Origin: Pseudomonas sivasensis
GTDB lineage: Bacteria; Pseudomonadota; Gammaproteobacteria; Pseudomonadales; Pseudomonadaceae
Length of the DNA stretch: 64,000 nucleotides
Assembly: GCF_013778505.1 (NCBI RefSeq)
Contig: NZ_JAAOWU010000009.1
Span: 124,001 to 188,000, forward strand
Reading direction: 5' to 3'
The position numbers were made by a program, and so were the translations under genes. Positions 1-9,336 of the stretch are shown in pieces. Every line of letters starts with the position of its first letter. Position 1 is the stretch's first letter. Under the pieces are notes generated by a model, which was not told the DNA's origin, ran no database searches, and saw only the letters and a list, made by a program, of their open reading frames with translations.

Positions 1-957
1 TGCGAGCAATTTGCCGAACAGCGTCTGTGCCTGTGCGGTAATTACCAGGCCGCGCCCGATCAGCAGCAAATAGATCAGCAACAGTGCGCAGATGCCTACC
101 AAGCCGAACTCTTCGCCCATCACCGCGATAATGAAGTCGGTGTGGCTCTCTGGCAAAAAGTCCAGGTGCGACTGGGTGCCCAGCAGCCAACCCTTGCCAA
201 ACACGCCGCCGGAACCGATGGCTGCCTTGGACTGGATGATGTTCCAGCCGGTGCCGAGCGGGTCGCTTTCCGGATCGAGAAACGTGAGGATCCGTTGCTT
301 CTGGTAGTCGTGCATAAAGAAGAACCACATGGCCACGGCCACCGGTACGGCCGCAGCCAGCACACTGAGGATCCAGCGCCAGCGCAAGCCACCCATGAAC
401 AGCACGAACGCACCGCCGGCGAGAATCAGCAGCGAGGTGCCGAGGTCCGGCTGACGAACGATCAGGATGAACGGTACGCCAATCAGAATCAGGCTGATGC
501 CTACGTGTTTAAGCTGCGGCGGCAAGGTGCGCTTGGACAGGTACCAGGCAATGGTGGCCGGCATCAGGATCTTCATGAATTCCGACGGCTGGAAGCGAAT
601 CACCCCCGGAATGTTGATCCAGCGGGTTGCGCCCATGGCGTTGTGGCCCATCACGTCCACCACCACCAGCAGCAATACACCGGCGACGTAGCCAAGCGGC
701 ACCCACCGCGCCATGAAACGCGGCTCCAACTGGGCAATCACCACCATGGACAGCAGGCCCAGGCCAAAAGACGACGCTTGCTTGATCAGCAGGTCCCAGT
801 TCTTGCCGCTGGCCGAATACAGCACAAACAGGCTCCCGGCGGCCAGGGTCAGTAGCAGGATCAGTAACGGGCCATCAATGTGCATGCGCTGCAGCAACGT
901 CGCGCGGCGACGCATCACATCCTCGCTGGAGAGGATGCGGTCAAAATTACTCTTCAC
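1..957 (-). CDS. rodA: RodA, SEDS peptidoglycan glycosyltransferase (5' part; 3' end outside window)
   Basis: RodA polymerises lipid II glycan strands in the inner membrane and works with PBP2 during rod elongation. The reading frame is open from a GTG at 955-957 to the window edge (319 codons), so the C-terminus is missing. The product starts VKSNFDRILSSEDV and contains several hydrophobic segments plus SEDS-type stretches such as RWINIPGVIRFQPSEF and RQPDLGTSL. The start overlaps the end of mrdA by 11 bases, which implies translational coupling of the elongation pair. The GTG is chosen because it gives the usual N-terminus of the family; no better upstream start is visible inside mrdA. Confidence 0.95.
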   Translation of the reverse strand, partial: MKSNFDRILSSEDVMRRRATLLQRMHIDGPLLILLLTLAAGSLFVLYSASGKNWDLLIKQASSFGLGLLSMVVIAQLEPRFMARWVPLGYVAGVLLLVVVDVMGHNAMGATRWINIPGVIRFQPSEFMKILMPATIAWYLSKRTLPPQLKHVGISLILIGVPFILIVRQPDLGTSLLILAGGAFVLFMGGLRWRWILSVLAAAVPVAVAMWFFFMHDYQKQRILTFLDPESDPLGTGWNIIQSKAAIGSGGVFGKGWLLGTQSHLDFLPESHTDFIIAVMGEEFGLVGICALLLIYLLLIGRGLVITAQAQTLFGKLLA

Positions 958-2845
958 TGGCCGTAACCTCGGGATTTGAAGGGGGGCCGCCATATTCGGG
1001 CTTGAGCCTGCCGTCGTCGGCCAACAACCAGGCATCCATCACCTGGCGCACCACGGGGGCGGCAACACCGGAGCCGGACTCGCCGTTCTCCACCATGACG
1101 GCCACGACGATTTTCGGGTCGTCTGCCGGAGCAAAACCGACGAACAAGGCGTGGTCGCGGTGGCGCTCCTGGACCTTGGTGCGGTCGTATTTCTCGCCCT
1201 GCTTGATCGCGACCACCTGGGCCGTACCGCTCTTGCCGGCAATGCGGTACTGCGCACCGATTGCGGCTTTTCGCGCGGTGCCACGGGCGCCGTGCATCAC
1301 TTGCTGCATACCATGGTTGACCTTGGTCCAGTCGGACGAGTCGCGCAGCACGATGTCCGGGATCGGGTTGTCATCCACCGGTTTCTCGCCCTCGATGGTC
1401 TTGGCCAAGTGCGGGCGATTCCAGATACCTTTGTTGGCCACCAGCGCGGTAGCCTGGGCCAGCTGCAACGGGGTGGCCTGCATATAGCCCTGGCCGATGC
1501 CGAGGATCAGGGTTTCACCCGGGAACCACGCCTGACGACGGGTCGCACGCTTCCACTCCCGGGACGGCATCAGGCCAGGAGATTCTTCGAACATATCCAG
1601 GGAAACTTTCTGACCGAGGCCGAACTTGCCCATGTAGGCAGACAGCCGGTCGATCCCCAGCTTGTGGGCCAGGTCATAGAAATAGGTGTCGTTGGACCGC
1701 ATGATCGCGGTGTCCAAGTCGACGTAGCCGTCACCGGTGCGGTTCCAGTTACGGTATTTGTGATCGTAGTTGGGCAGCATGTAGTAGCCCGGGTCGTACA
1801 CGCGACTGGAAGCAGTGACCACACCTGCATCCAGGCCAGCAATCGCCACCGCGGGCTTGATGGTCGAACCGGGCGGATACAGGCCGCGCAGCACGCGGTT
1901 GAACAGCGGTCGGTCGATGGAATCGCGCAACTCGGCGTAGGCCTTGAAGCTGATCCCGGTCACAAACAGGTTAGGGTCGAAACTTGGCTGGCTGACCATG
2001 GCCAGGACCTCGCCTGTTTTCGGGTCCAGTGCCACCACCGCGCCACGCCGCCCACCCAAGGCCATCTCCGCCGCTTCCTGCAGCTTGATGTCCAGGCTCA
2101 GCACAATGTCCTTGCCGGGAATCGGGTCGGTGCGCTTGAGCACGCGCAATACGCGGCCACGGGCATTGGTCTCTACTTCTTCGTAACCCACCTGGCCGTG
2201 CAGTTCCGGCTCGTAAAAACGCTCGATGCCGGTCTTGCCGATATGGTGGGTACCGCTGTAATTGACCGGGTCGAGGCTCTTGAGCTCTTTTTCGTTGATC
2301 CGCCCCATGTAGCCGACCGAGTGCGCAAAGTGCGCGCCCTGCGGGTAATGACGTACCAACTGTGCCACCACTTCCACACCCGGCAACCGGAACTGGTTTA
2401 CCGCGATGCGGGCGATCTGCTCTTCGGTCAACTCAAACAGGATCGGCACCGGCTCAAAGGGCCGACGCCCCTGCTTCATGCGCTTTTCGAAAATCACTCG
2501 GTCTTCCGGCGTGAGTTGCAGCACCTCGACGATAACATCGAGGACTTGCTGCCAATCGCCGGAACGCTCGCGGGTCATGCTCAGGCTGAAGCTGGGCCGG
2601 TTATCCGCGACCACCACACCGTTGCGGTCGAAAATAAGCCCACGGGTCGGCGGAATCGGCTGCACATGCACCCGGTTGTTTTCCGACAGCGTGGAGTGGT
2701 ACTCGTACTGGATCACCTGCAGGAAATACAGGCGGGCGATCAGCACACACATCAGCCCGACGACCAGAATCGCACCAAACACGACCCGAGCGCGTACCAG
2801 ACGTGCGTCTTTCTCGTGGTCCTTGATGCGGATCGGCTGGGTCAT
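947..2845 (-). CDS. mrdA: Penicillin-binding protein 2 (peptidoglycan D,D-transpeptidase MrdA)
   Basis: This class B PBP cross-links peptidoglycan during side-wall elongation and partners RodA, encoded just downstream. The 632-residue product has an N-terminal membrane anchor (about residues 20-42), a PBP dimerisation domain, and a C-terminal transpeptidase domain. The active-site motifs are visible: STIK at 327-330, SND at 384-386 and KSGT at 538-541. The length is normal for the family. It sits 15 bases after rlmH in a same-strand run from proA to rodA. The ATG start is followed by a charged cytoplasmic segment, as expected for a bitopic protein. Confidence 0.97.
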   Translation of the reverse strand: MTQPIRIKDHEKDARLVRARVVFGAILVVGLMCVLIARLYFLQVIQYEYHSTLSENNRVHVQPIPPTRGLIFDRNGVVVADNRPSFSLSMTRERSGDWQQVLDVIVEVLQLTPEDRVIFEKRMKQGRRPFEPVPILFELTEEQIARIAVNQFRLPGVEVVAQLVRHYPQGAHFAHSVGYMGRINEKELKSLDPVNYSGTHHIGKTGIERFYEPELHGQVGYEEVETNARGRVLRVLKRTDPIPGKDIVLSLDIKLQEAAEMALGGRRGAVVALDPKTGEVLAMVSQPSFDPNLFVTGISFKAYAELRDSIDRPLFNRVLRGLYPPGSTIKPAVAIAGLDAGVVTASSRVYDPGYYMLPNYDHKYRNWNRTGDGYVDLDTAIMRSNDTYFYDLAHKLGIDRLSAYMGKFGLGQKVSLDMFEESPGLMPSREWKRATRRQAWFPGETLILGIGQGYMQATPLQLAQATALVANKGIWNRPHLAKTIEGEKPVDDNPIPDIVLRDSSDWTKVNHGMQQVMHGARGTARKAAIGAQYRIAGKSGTAQVVAIKQGEKYDRTKVQERHRDHALFVGFAPADDPKIVVAVMVENGESGSGVAAPVVRQVMDAWLLADDGRLKPEYGGPPSNPEVTASEE

Positions 2846-2860
2846 CGGGAGGGGCGCAGA

Positions 2861-3328
2861 CTATTTGTGGTAAGGGTGCCCGGACAGAACTGTCCAGGCG
2901 CGATACAGCTGTTCACCGATCAGAATCCTTACCAACGGGTGCGGCAACGTCAGTGCCGACAGCGACCAACGCTGGTCGGCTCGCGCGCAGACTTCCGGCG
3001 CCAGCCCTTCCGGGCCACCGACCATGAAGTTGACGGTGCGCGAGTCCAGGCGCCAGCGATCCAGTTCCACCGCCAGTTGCTCGGTGCTCCAGGGTTTGCC
3101 GTGCACTTCGAGGGTGACGATGCGCTCGTTGGGGCCGACCTTGGCCAACATGGCTTCGCCTTCCTGACGGATAAAGCGCGCTACGTCGGCATTCTTGCCC
3201 CGGGTGTTGAGCGGTATTTCCACCAGTTCCAGCGACAGCTCAGCGGGCAGACGCTTGGCATACTCGTGCCAGCCTTCTTCCACCCACTTGGGCATGCGTG
3301 AACCGACAGCGATCAGACGCAGGCGCAC
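2861..3328 (-). CDS. rlmH: 23S rRNA (pseudouridine-1915-N3)-methyltransferase RlmH
   Basis: RlmH is a small SPOUT-class methyltransferase that uses SAM to methylate pseudouridine 1915 in helix 69 of 23S rRNA on the assembled ribosome. The 155-residue product has the family length. Its C-terminal knot region is conserved: [10 protein letters not shown], then [13 protein letters not shown] and the terminal YHK. The start is a GTG giving [13 protein letters not shown], the standard N-terminus. It lies 9 bases after rsfS, a pairing (rsfS-rlmH) common in gammaproteobacteria and matching a shared ribosome role. Confidence 0.97.
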
Positions 3329-3337
3329 AGCCGTTCC

Positions 3338-3832
3338 TTATTCCTGGTCTTTGTTGAGCTTGTCGAAGTGCGCGTGGCCCACTTCCGGGCTGTGGTGCTT
3401 GCCATCAGCGGCACGGCTCTGCTCGGCGCCTTTCCACAGACGCTCCAGGTCGTAGAACTGACGGGCGTTGGAGGTCATCATGTGAACGATCACGTCGTCC
3501 ATGTCCAGCAGCACCCAGTCGCTGTCGCCCTTACCTTCTTCACCCAGTGGCTTGACGCCTTGGGCTTTGACGGCTTCGCGGACCTTGTCCAGCATCGCGC
3601 CGATCTGGCGGTTGGAAGTACCAGTGGCGATGATCATGAAGTCGGTGATGCTCTGCTTGTCGCGTACGTCCAGAACCTGAATGTCCTGGGCCTTCACGTC
3701 TTCCAGGGCGGCAACGGCGACTTTTACCAGCTCTTCGCCAGCCAGTTCCGGACCAACGTGGGCTTCAACCGGCAGCGGGGCGCTTTTGAACGTGCCTTTG
3801 CGTTTTACTTTGCTTACGTCTTTGTTCGTCAT
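3338..3832 (-). CDS. rsfS: Ribosomal silencing factor RsfS
   Basis: RsfS binds ribosomal protein L14 and blocks subunit joining, lowering translation in starved cells. The 164-residue product holds the Iojap/RsfS domain from about residue 35 onward (LVKVAVAALEDVKAQDIQVLDV, then a conserved GTSNRQ and DSDWVLLDMDDVIVH). The first 35 residues are a lysine-rich extension seen in pseudomonads and absent from the shorter E. coli protein. It lies between nadD (70-base gap upstream) and rlmH (9-base gap), a conserved order. The ATG start is the only good one ahead of the domain. Confidence 0.95.
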   Translation of the reverse strand: MTNKDVSKVKRKGTFKSAPLPVEAHVGPELAGEELVKVAVAALEDVKAQDIQVLDVRDKQSITDFMIIATGTSNRQIGAMLDKVREAVKAQGVKPLGEEGKGDSDWVLLDMDDVIVHMMTSNARQFYDLERLWKGAEQSRAADGKHHSPEVGHAHFDKLNKDQE

Positions 3833-3901
3833 AAAAAACTCGTTTTGCTCATATGTTCGGGCGCTCGCTGCACGACTGTTCGTGCGTTCAAGCGCGCCTT
3901 T

Positions 3902-4546
3902 TCAGTTCGACGCACGGTAAAGCCCGTGCGCATCGATGTAGGCCAGGACCGCGTCAGGCACCAGGAAACGTACCGACTTCCCGCTGGCCAGCAGTTGACG
4001 GATCTGGGTGGCAGACACCGCAAGCGGGGTCTGCCAGACGAATGCAATATTCCCGTTCGGCCCGGTCAGGGCCAAGGGGTCACTTACCGACCGCGCGGCC
4101 AGCAGGTTGCGCAAGGCATCCGGCGGTTCGCTGTCGGCATCCGGGCGTTGCAAAACCAGGATGTGGCAATGCTGGAGGAGTTCCTCCCAGCGATGCCAAG
4201 AGGGCAGGCCGCAAAATGCGTCCCAGCCCAAAAGCAGAAACAACTGGTCATCTACGGCCAACTCGGCGCGTATCAGCTCCAGGGTGTCGACAGTGTAGGA
4301 CGGTTTATCGCGTTTGAGTTCGCGGTCGTCCACCACCAGCGGCGGTATGCCTTCTACGGCAAGGCGCACCATTTCCAGACGTTGTTGCGGTGACACCTGC
4401 GGCGTATCGCGATGAGGCGGCCGCGCGTTGGGCATCACGCGCAACTCGTCCAGTGCAAGGGCATCTGCGACTTCGAGAGCGCTGCGCAAATGGCCGATGT
4501 GCACGGGGTCGAAAGTACCGCCGAGCAGCCCGATGCGTTTAGCCAT
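3902..4546 (-). CDS. nadD: Nicotinate-nucleotide adenylyltransferase NadD
   Basis: NadD transfers AMP from ATP to nicotinate mononucleotide, the step that makes deamido-NAD in the NAD pathway. The 214-residue product shows the nucleotidyltransferase signature GGTFDPVHIGHL near the N-terminus and the SATQIRQLL motif near the C-terminus. A TTG codon lies directly before the ATG; I chose the ATG at 4546, which overlaps the proA stop by one base (TGATG). It is the second gene of the proA-nadD-rsfS-rlmH run. Confidence 0.96.
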   Translation of the reverse strand: MAKRIGLLGGTFDPVHIGHLRSALEVADALALDELRVMPNARPPHRDTPQVSPQQRLEMVRLAVEGIPPLVVDDRELKRDKPSYTVDTLELIRAELAVDDQLFLLLGWDAFCGLPSWHRWEELLQHCHILVLQRPDADSEPPDALRNLLAARSVSDPLALTGPNGNIAFVWQTPLAVSATQIRQLLASGKSVRFLVPDAVLAYIDAHGLYRASN

Positions 4547-5811
4547 CAAGTGCGCACATGACCGTCGCCGAACACCACGTACTTCTCGCTGGTCAGACCT
4601 TCCAGGCCAACCGGGCCGCGTGCGTGAAGCTTGTCGGTGGAGATGCCGATCTCGGCGCCCAGCCCGTATTCAAAGCCGTCGGCAAAGCGCGTCGAGGCGT
4701 TGACCATCACCGAAGCGGAATCCACTTCGTTGAGGAAACGACGCGCATCGCTGAAGTGCTCGGAGACAATCGCGTCGGTGTGCTTGGAGCCGTATGTGTT
4801 GATGTGTTCGATGGCCTGATCCAGGTCATCAACGATGCGGATTGACAGGATCGGCGCCGTGTATTCGGTGTACCAGTCCTGTTCAGTCGCTTCGATCACG
4901 TCCGCGCCCAGCAGCGCGCGGGTGCGTTCGCAGCCGCGCAGTTCCACGCCCTTGTCGCGATAGATGGCAGCCAGCGGCGGCAGCACGCGATCGGCAATGC
5001 CGACGTGCACCAGCAGAGTCTCCATGGTGTTGCACGGGGCGTAGCGATGGGTCTTGGCGTTGTCGGCGATGCGAATGGCCTTGTCGATATCGGCGGCGAT
5101 GTCGATGAACACATGGCATACGCCGTCCAGGTGCTTGATGACCGGAACCTTGGCATCACGGCTGACGCGTTCGATCAGGCTCTTGCCACCGCGCGGCACG
5201 ATCACGTCGACGAATTCCGGCATGGTGATCAGCGCGCCAACGGCCGCGCGATCGGTGGTTTCCACCACTTGCACCACTTCGGCCGGCAGTTCGGCCACGG
5301 CCAGGCCTTGCTGGATGCAGGCGGCAATTGCGCGGTTGGAATTGATCGCCTCGGAACCGCCACGCAGGATGGTGGCATTGCCGGACTTGAGGCACAGGCT
5401 CGCGGCGTCAATGGTCACGTTAGGTCGCGACTCATAGATGATGCCGATCACGCCCAGGGGCACGCGCATCTTGCCGACCTGAATACCGGACGGCAGGTAA
5501 CGCATATCGCGGATTTCACCGATGGGGTCAGGCAGCTTGGCCACCTGACGCAGGCCTTCGATCATGTCGTCGATACGTGCCGGGGTCAGCGCCAGACGGT
5601 CCAGCAGGGCCGGTTCCAGGCCATTGGCGCGGCCGTTGGCCAGGTCCAGTTCGTTGGCCGCGGCGAGTTCGGAGCGCGAAGCATCCAGAGCATCAGCGGC
5701 GGCCAGCAAGGCACGGTTCTTCTGCGCGGTGCTCGCACGGGCGATCAACCGCGAGGCCTGACGGGCAGCGCGACCCAGGCGGGTCATGTAGTCAAGAACG
5801 GACTCAGTCAT
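4546..5811 (-). CDS. proA: Gamma-glutamyl phosphate reductase ProA
   Basis: ProA reduces gamma-glutamyl phosphate with NADPH to glutamate semialdehyde in proline synthesis. The 421-residue product has the family length. It keeps the aldehyde-dehydrogenase-like fold, with the catalytic cysteine in the segment YAPCNTMETLLVH (around residue 250) and the C-terminal segment RFADGFEYGLGAEIGIST. It is the first gene of the minus-strand run that ends with rodA, and a sigma-70-like promoter lies 35 bases ahead of it. Confidence 0.97.
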   Translation of the reverse strand: MTESVLDYMTRLGRAARQASRLIARASTAQKNRALLAAADALDASRSELAAANELDLANGRANGLEPALLDRLALTPARIDDMIEGLRQVAKLPDPIGEIRDMRYLPSGIQVGKMRVPLGVIGIIYESRPNVTIDAASLCLKSGNATILRGGSEAINSNRAIAACIQQGLAVAELPAEVVQVVETTDRAAVGALITMPEFVDVIVPRGGKSLIERVSRDAKVPVIKHLDGVCHVFIDIAADIDKAIRIADNAKTHRYAPCNTMETLLVHVGIADRVLPPLAAIYRDKGVELRGCERTRALLGADVIEATEQDWYTEYTAPILSIRIVDDLDQAIEHINTYGSKHTDAIVSEHFSDARRFLNEVDSASVMVNASTRFADGFEYGLGAEIGISTDKLHARGPVGLEGLTSEKYVVFGDGHVRT

Positions 5812-5845
5812 GGTCAGGGAGTCTTGGCAAAGAGGAAAGCGGCAG

Positions 5846-5875
5846 ATTATAGCTGTGACGCCGCCCGACTGACAG
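5846..5875 (-). promoter_or_regulatory. Probable sigma-70 promoter for proA and the genes downstream
   Basis: On the minus strand, CTGTCA (5875-5870; four of six matches to the -35 consensus) is followed after 18 bases by a perfect TATAAT (5851-5846), 35 bases before the proA start. The region between proA and the divergent glycosylase gene is only about 135 bases, so it must hold promoters for both. No experimental support; called by eye. Confidence 0.5.
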
Positions 5876-5946
5876 CGGTGAGGGGCGGATGGTCGAAATG
5901 AACTGTAAAAACCTGGGGTTCAGCGGTAATTAAGGTGGGAGTTGTT

Positions 5947-6669
5947 ATGATTCCGTCACATTTAGCCGCATTTCCCCTGACCGCCATGCCCAGCTCATCG
6001 CCCCAACGCCCCGCCAGCGCCCTGCCCGACGGCTTCTTCGACCGTGATGCGCAAATTCTTGCGCGGGAACTGCTCGGCAAAGTTGTACGCCATCGCGTCG
6101 GCGAAATCTGGCTTTCGGCTCGAATTATTGAAACGGAAGCCTATTACGTGGCCGAAAAAGGTAGCCACGCTTCACTCGGCTACACAGAAAAGCGTAAGGC
6201 TTTGTTTCTGGATGGCGGCCATATCTACATGTACTACGCCCGTGGCGGCGACTCCCTGAACTTCAGCGCACATGGACCGGGCAATGCCGTATTGATCAAA
6301 TCGGCCTATCCGTGGGTCGATGACCTTTCCGGCCAGGCGAGCCTCGCGCAGATGCAGTTGAACAACCCGAATGCCGATGGCAGCCCGCGCACCTCGCAGA
6401 AGCTGTGCGCCGGCCAAACGTTGTTGTGCAAAGCGCTGGGGCTCAAAGTGCCGATGTGGGACGCCAAGCGCTTCGACCAGGAAAGGCTGTATGTGGAAGA
6501 TGTCGGCCAGGTACCGACGCAAATCATCCAGACGACCCGCCTGGGCATCCCCAGTGGCCGCGATGAACACCTGATGTACCGTTTTGTCGATGCAGGCTAT
6601 GCACCGTACTGCACACGGAACCCGCTGCGCCGAGGCCAGGTCGAAGGCCGCGACTATTTTCTGATTTGA
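5947..6669 (+). CDS. 3-methyladenine DNA glycosylase (AAG/MPG family)
   Basis: This enzyme removes 3-methyladenine and other alkylated purines in base excision repair. The 240-residue product matches the monofunctional AAG fold: LPDGFFDRDAQILARELLGK, then IIETEAYYVAEKGSHAS with the catalytic-type glutamate, and GGHIYMYYARGGDSLNF. It is unrelated to E. coli AlkA or Tag. I placed the start at the ATG at 5947 because AAGGTGGGAG lies just ahead of it; the ATG at 5986 is an alternative, and most relatives begin close to the ALPD segment. It is transcribed away from proA. Confidence 0.9.
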   Translation: MIPSHLAAFPLTAMPSSSPQRPASALPDGFFDRDAQILARELLGKVVRHRVGEIWLSARIIETEAYYVAEKGSHASLGYTEKRKALFLDGGHIYMYYARGGDSLNFSAHGPGNAVLIKSAYPWVDDLSGQASLAQMQLNNPNADGSPRTSQKLCAGQTLLCKALGLKVPMWDAKRFDQERLYVEDVGQVPTQIIQTTRLGIPSGRDEHLMYRFVDAGYAPYCTRNPLRRGQVEGRDYFLI

Positions 6670-6694
6670 ATTTTGTGGTGATGGAGTGACGTTT

Positions 6695-8011
6695 ATGGGC
6701 CAATGGCTCGATAGCATTACCGGCTGGCTGACCCTGAACCCACAATGGCTGGCGGTGGCGGTGTTTATCGTCGCGTGCGTGGAATGCCTGGCGATTGCCG
6801 GTTTAATCGTACCGGGCACGGTATTGCTGTTCGCCATTGCCGCATTGGCCGGCAGCGGCGCGCTGTCATTGAGTGAAACGCTGTTGCTGGGCTTTCTCGG
6901 CGGTTTGCTGGGCGATGGGGTTTCCTACTTCCTGGGCCGACATTTCCACCAGAACATCCGCCGCCTGCCCGGTCTGCGCCACCACCCCGAATGGATGAAC
7001 GGTGCAGAGACCTACTTCCACAAGTACGGCATCGCCAGCCTGCTGGTCGGACGCTTCATCGGCCCCTTGCGCCCGATGCTGCCGATGGTGGCCGGCATGT
7101 GCGATATGCCGTTCCCACGCTTTGCGGCAGTGAGCGTCCTCGCCGCAGCCGGCTGGTCGGTGGCCTACTTGCTGCCGGGCTGGGCCACCGGCGCCGCGTT
7201 CCGCCTGCCATTACCGGAAGGCTTCTGGCCTGAGGCCGGCGTTGTCACGGCGTGCCTGGCGGTACTGCTGGGGCTGGGTTTGAACAGCAGCCTGCGCGAC
7301 CACCGGCGCACCACCTTGTGGATAGGTTGCGCCAGCCTGACGTTGTTGATCGCACTGTTTATCGGTTATCCACACCTGAATGATTTCGATCAGGGTCTGA
7401 GCGCACTGGTGCAGGAGCATCGCAGCGCCTGGCTGGATGAAGCCATGGTGATGGTCACCCAATTGGGTGAGTTCAAGAAGATGTTTGTCGCCAGCGCCGT
7501 CTTCACCGGGCTTTTGCTACTGGCTCGACAGTGGCGCCACGCCATCTTTGTGGGCGCCACACTGGCCGGATCGGCGGTAATCAACACCGGGAGCAAATTA
7601 TTTTTCGCCCGTGGCCGCCCAGAAATCCTTACCGACCCCCTGACCAGTTTCAGCATGCCCAGCGGCCATGCCTCCGGCGCCTTCGCGTTTTTCCTGGCGC
7701 TGGCGGTGCTGGCAGGTTGTGGCCAACCGACACGACTGCGACTGACGTGGATACTGCTGGGCTGCATTCCCGCCGCCTTTATCGCCTTGTCCCGGGTTTA
7801 CCTGGGCGCCCATTGGCCCTCGGACATCCTGGCCGGCACGCTCCTGGCGATGACGGTGTGTGCGTTCAGCCTGACAGCCATCCAGCACCGCAGCCCACTG
7901 CCACCCTTGCGCAAAAAAACATGGTGGCTGCTGCTGCCTGCCATAGTGGCAGTCTTGAGCTTTATTGCACTCACCGGCACATCCCACGCACTGCTGCGCT
8001 ACGCCTACTGA
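6695..8011 (+). CDS. DedA-family / PAP2-phosphatase fusion membrane protein
   Basis: The 438-residue product joins two membrane domains. Residues 1 to about 170 are DedA-like, with GLIVPGTVLLF, the GDGVSYFLGR segment and GRFIGPLRPMLPMVAG. Residues about 205-435 are a PAP2 lipid phosphatase with all three motifs: K-x6-RP (301-309), PSGH (322-325) and SR-x5-H-x3-D (366-377). DedA proteins handle undecaprenyl phosphate or lipid transport, and PAP2 enzymes dephosphorylate lipid pyrophosphates, so a role in lipid carrier recycling or membrane lipid turnover is likely but inferred. The ATG at 6695 has GGAG eight bases upstream. Its 3' end overlaps the convergent Lon-domain gene by 7 bases. Confidence 0.9.
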   Translation: MGQWLDSITGWLTLNPQWLAVAVFIVACVECLAIAGLIVPGTVLLFAIAALAGSGALSLSETLLLGFLGGLLGDGVSYFLGRHFHQNIRRLPGLRHHPEWMNGAETYFHKYGIASLLVGRFIGPLRPMLPMVAGMCDMPFPRFAAVSVLAAAGWSVAYLLPGWATGAAFRLPLPEGFWPEAGVVTACLAVLLGLGLNSSLRDHRRTTLWIGCASLTLLIALFIGYPHLNDFDQGLSALVQEHRSAWLDEAMVMVTQLGEFKKMFVASAVFTGLLLLARQWRHAIFVGATLAGSAVINTGSKLFFARGRPEILTDPLTSFSMPSGHASGAFAFFLALAVLAGCGQPTRLRLTWILLGCIPAAFIALSRVYLGAHWPSDILAGTLLAMTVCAFSLTAIQHRSPLPPLRKKTWWLLLPAIVAVLSFIALTGTSHALLRYAY

Positions 8012-8598
8012 GTGAAAAGCTCTTCCTGTAGCTCATCAAGCAGCATCTGGATCGCATCCAGGCGCTGCTGCGGGTCGTCGAGTTGCAGCAGGTCGATCTT
8101 GTCGGCCTCGGTAAAGGGCAAGAGATAAGCAAGCTGATTGCCCAAGGCTTGCTGGCCCTCGGCGTGAGCGTCCATGTCCAGCGAAGAGACCATCGGATGC
8201 TCGGCCAGGGCCTGGAGCAATGCCAACAGATCAGCGTCCTCTTCGTCTAACGGCTGGTCCGGCTGCTCATCCAGCCATTGCACCTCGGCCACCAGCAACT
8301 GGTCTTTTTGCACGCCCGTATCGAGCACGCGAAAGCGCCGCCCGCCTTCAACACGAATCCCCAGCAGGCCATTGTCCTGCTGCTTGAAGTCGCGAATCAG
8401 CGCTTCACAGCCGATCAGCGCGTAGCCGTCCGGAGCCATGCCTACTTCCTTGCCGTCAAGGATGCACACCACGCCGAAGCTTTCGCCCTTTTTCATGCAA
8501 CGGCTGATCATGTCCAGGTAGCGCGCCTCGAACAGTTGCAGGTCGAGGGTGCAGCCAGGGAACAGCACGGTATTGAGCGGGAACAGCGCCAGACTCAT
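8005..8598 (-). CDS. Lon N-terminal (LON substrate-binding) domain protein
   Basis: The 197-residue product is a stand-alone Lon N domain (PUA-like), beginning MSLALFPLNTVLFPGCTLDLQLFEARY and containing GVVCILDGKEVG. It has no ATPase or protease domain. Family members of this size are common in proteobacteria. Their function is not established; roles in substrate recognition or protein quality control have been suggested. It lies 21 bases before lrgB on the same strand, but no functional tie is evident. The start is unambiguous, at the family N-terminus. Confidence 0.9.
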   Translation of the reverse strand: MSLALFPLNTVLFPGCTLDLQLFEARYLDMISRCMKKGESFGVVCILDGKEVGMAPDGYALIGCEALIRDFKQQDNGLLGIRVEGGRRFRVLDTGVQKDQLLVAEVQWLDEQPDQPLDEEDADLLALLQALAEHPMVSSLDMDAHAEGQQALGNQLAYLLPFTEADKIDLLQLDDPQQRLDAIQMLLDELQEELFTQ

Positions 8599-8619
8599 AA
8601 AGGTTTCCTTAAACCTGGT

Positions 8620-9336
8620 TTAAACAATCACTGACACAGCCAACGGCAGGAACACCGCCGTGGCCACGCCCATCAGACTCATGGCCAGCGCCGCAAAGGC
8701 GCCACACTCTTCGCTCTCCTGCAGGGCCACCGAGGTGCCGACCGCGTGGGCGGTCATGCCCAACGCCATGCCACGCGCCTCGGGACTGTGCACACCCAGG
8801 CGCGAAAGTAACGCCGGCCCCACCATCGCCCCCACGACCCCAGTGATCAGCACAAACACCGCGGCCAGTGCCGCCACGCCGCCGATCTGCTCGGCCACCA
8901 GCATGGCGATCGGCGAGGTCACCGACTTGGGCGCCATGGTCATCAGCATCATGTGTTCAGCGCCGAACCACCAGCCGAGCAGCACACACAGGCCGGTAGC
9001 CAATACACCGCCTATCACCAGCGTAGTAAAAATTGGCCAAAATAATTGGCGAATGCGCCGCAGATTCAGATAAAGCGGCACCGCCAGCGCCACCGTGGCA
9101 GGCCCCAGCAGAATGCCCATGATCTCGGTGCTCTTGCGGTACTCGGCATAGCTCAGGCCGCAGGTGAGCAACACGCCGATCACCAGCAGCATGGAGACCA
9201 GTACCGGTTGCAGGAAGATCCAGCGGGTTTTCTCGAACCCCGCCAGCACCAGTTGATAGGCGCCCAGGGTAATACCGATACCGAACAGCGGGTGATGAAT
9301 CACGGACGTCCACGCGCCATGCCAGTCGAAGATCAT
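8620..9336 (-). CDS. LrgB/CidB-family membrane protein
   Basis: The LrgB/CidB family works with the holin-like LrgA/CidA partner encoded upstream. In staphylococci the pairs influence murein hydrolase activity and autolysis, and more recently pyruvate transport. The 238-residue product is highly hydrophobic, with many glycine and alanine-rich helices and the conserved stretch APKSVTSPIAMLVAEQIGG. I start it at ATG 9336, which overlaps the stop of the lrgA-like gene by four bases (ATGA), and exclude an upstream extension that lies inside that gene. Confidence 0.92.
   Translation of the reverse strand: MIFDWHGAWTSVIHHPLFGIGITLGAYQLVLAGFEKTRWIFLQPVLVSMLLVIGVLLTCGLSYAEYRKSTEIMGILLGPATVALAVPLYLNLRRIRQLFWPIFTTLVIGGVLATGLCVLLGWWFGAEHMMLMTMAPKSVTSPIAMLVAEQIGGVAALAAVFVLITGVVGAMVGPALLSRLGVHSPEARGMALGMTAHAVGTSVALQESEECGAFAALAMSLMGVATAVFLPLAVSVIV

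Noticed and set aside
1151..3301. A 716-codon open frame antisense to mrdA and rlmH
   Set aside because: Same reason: the opposite strand encodes PBP2 and RlmH with all motifs.
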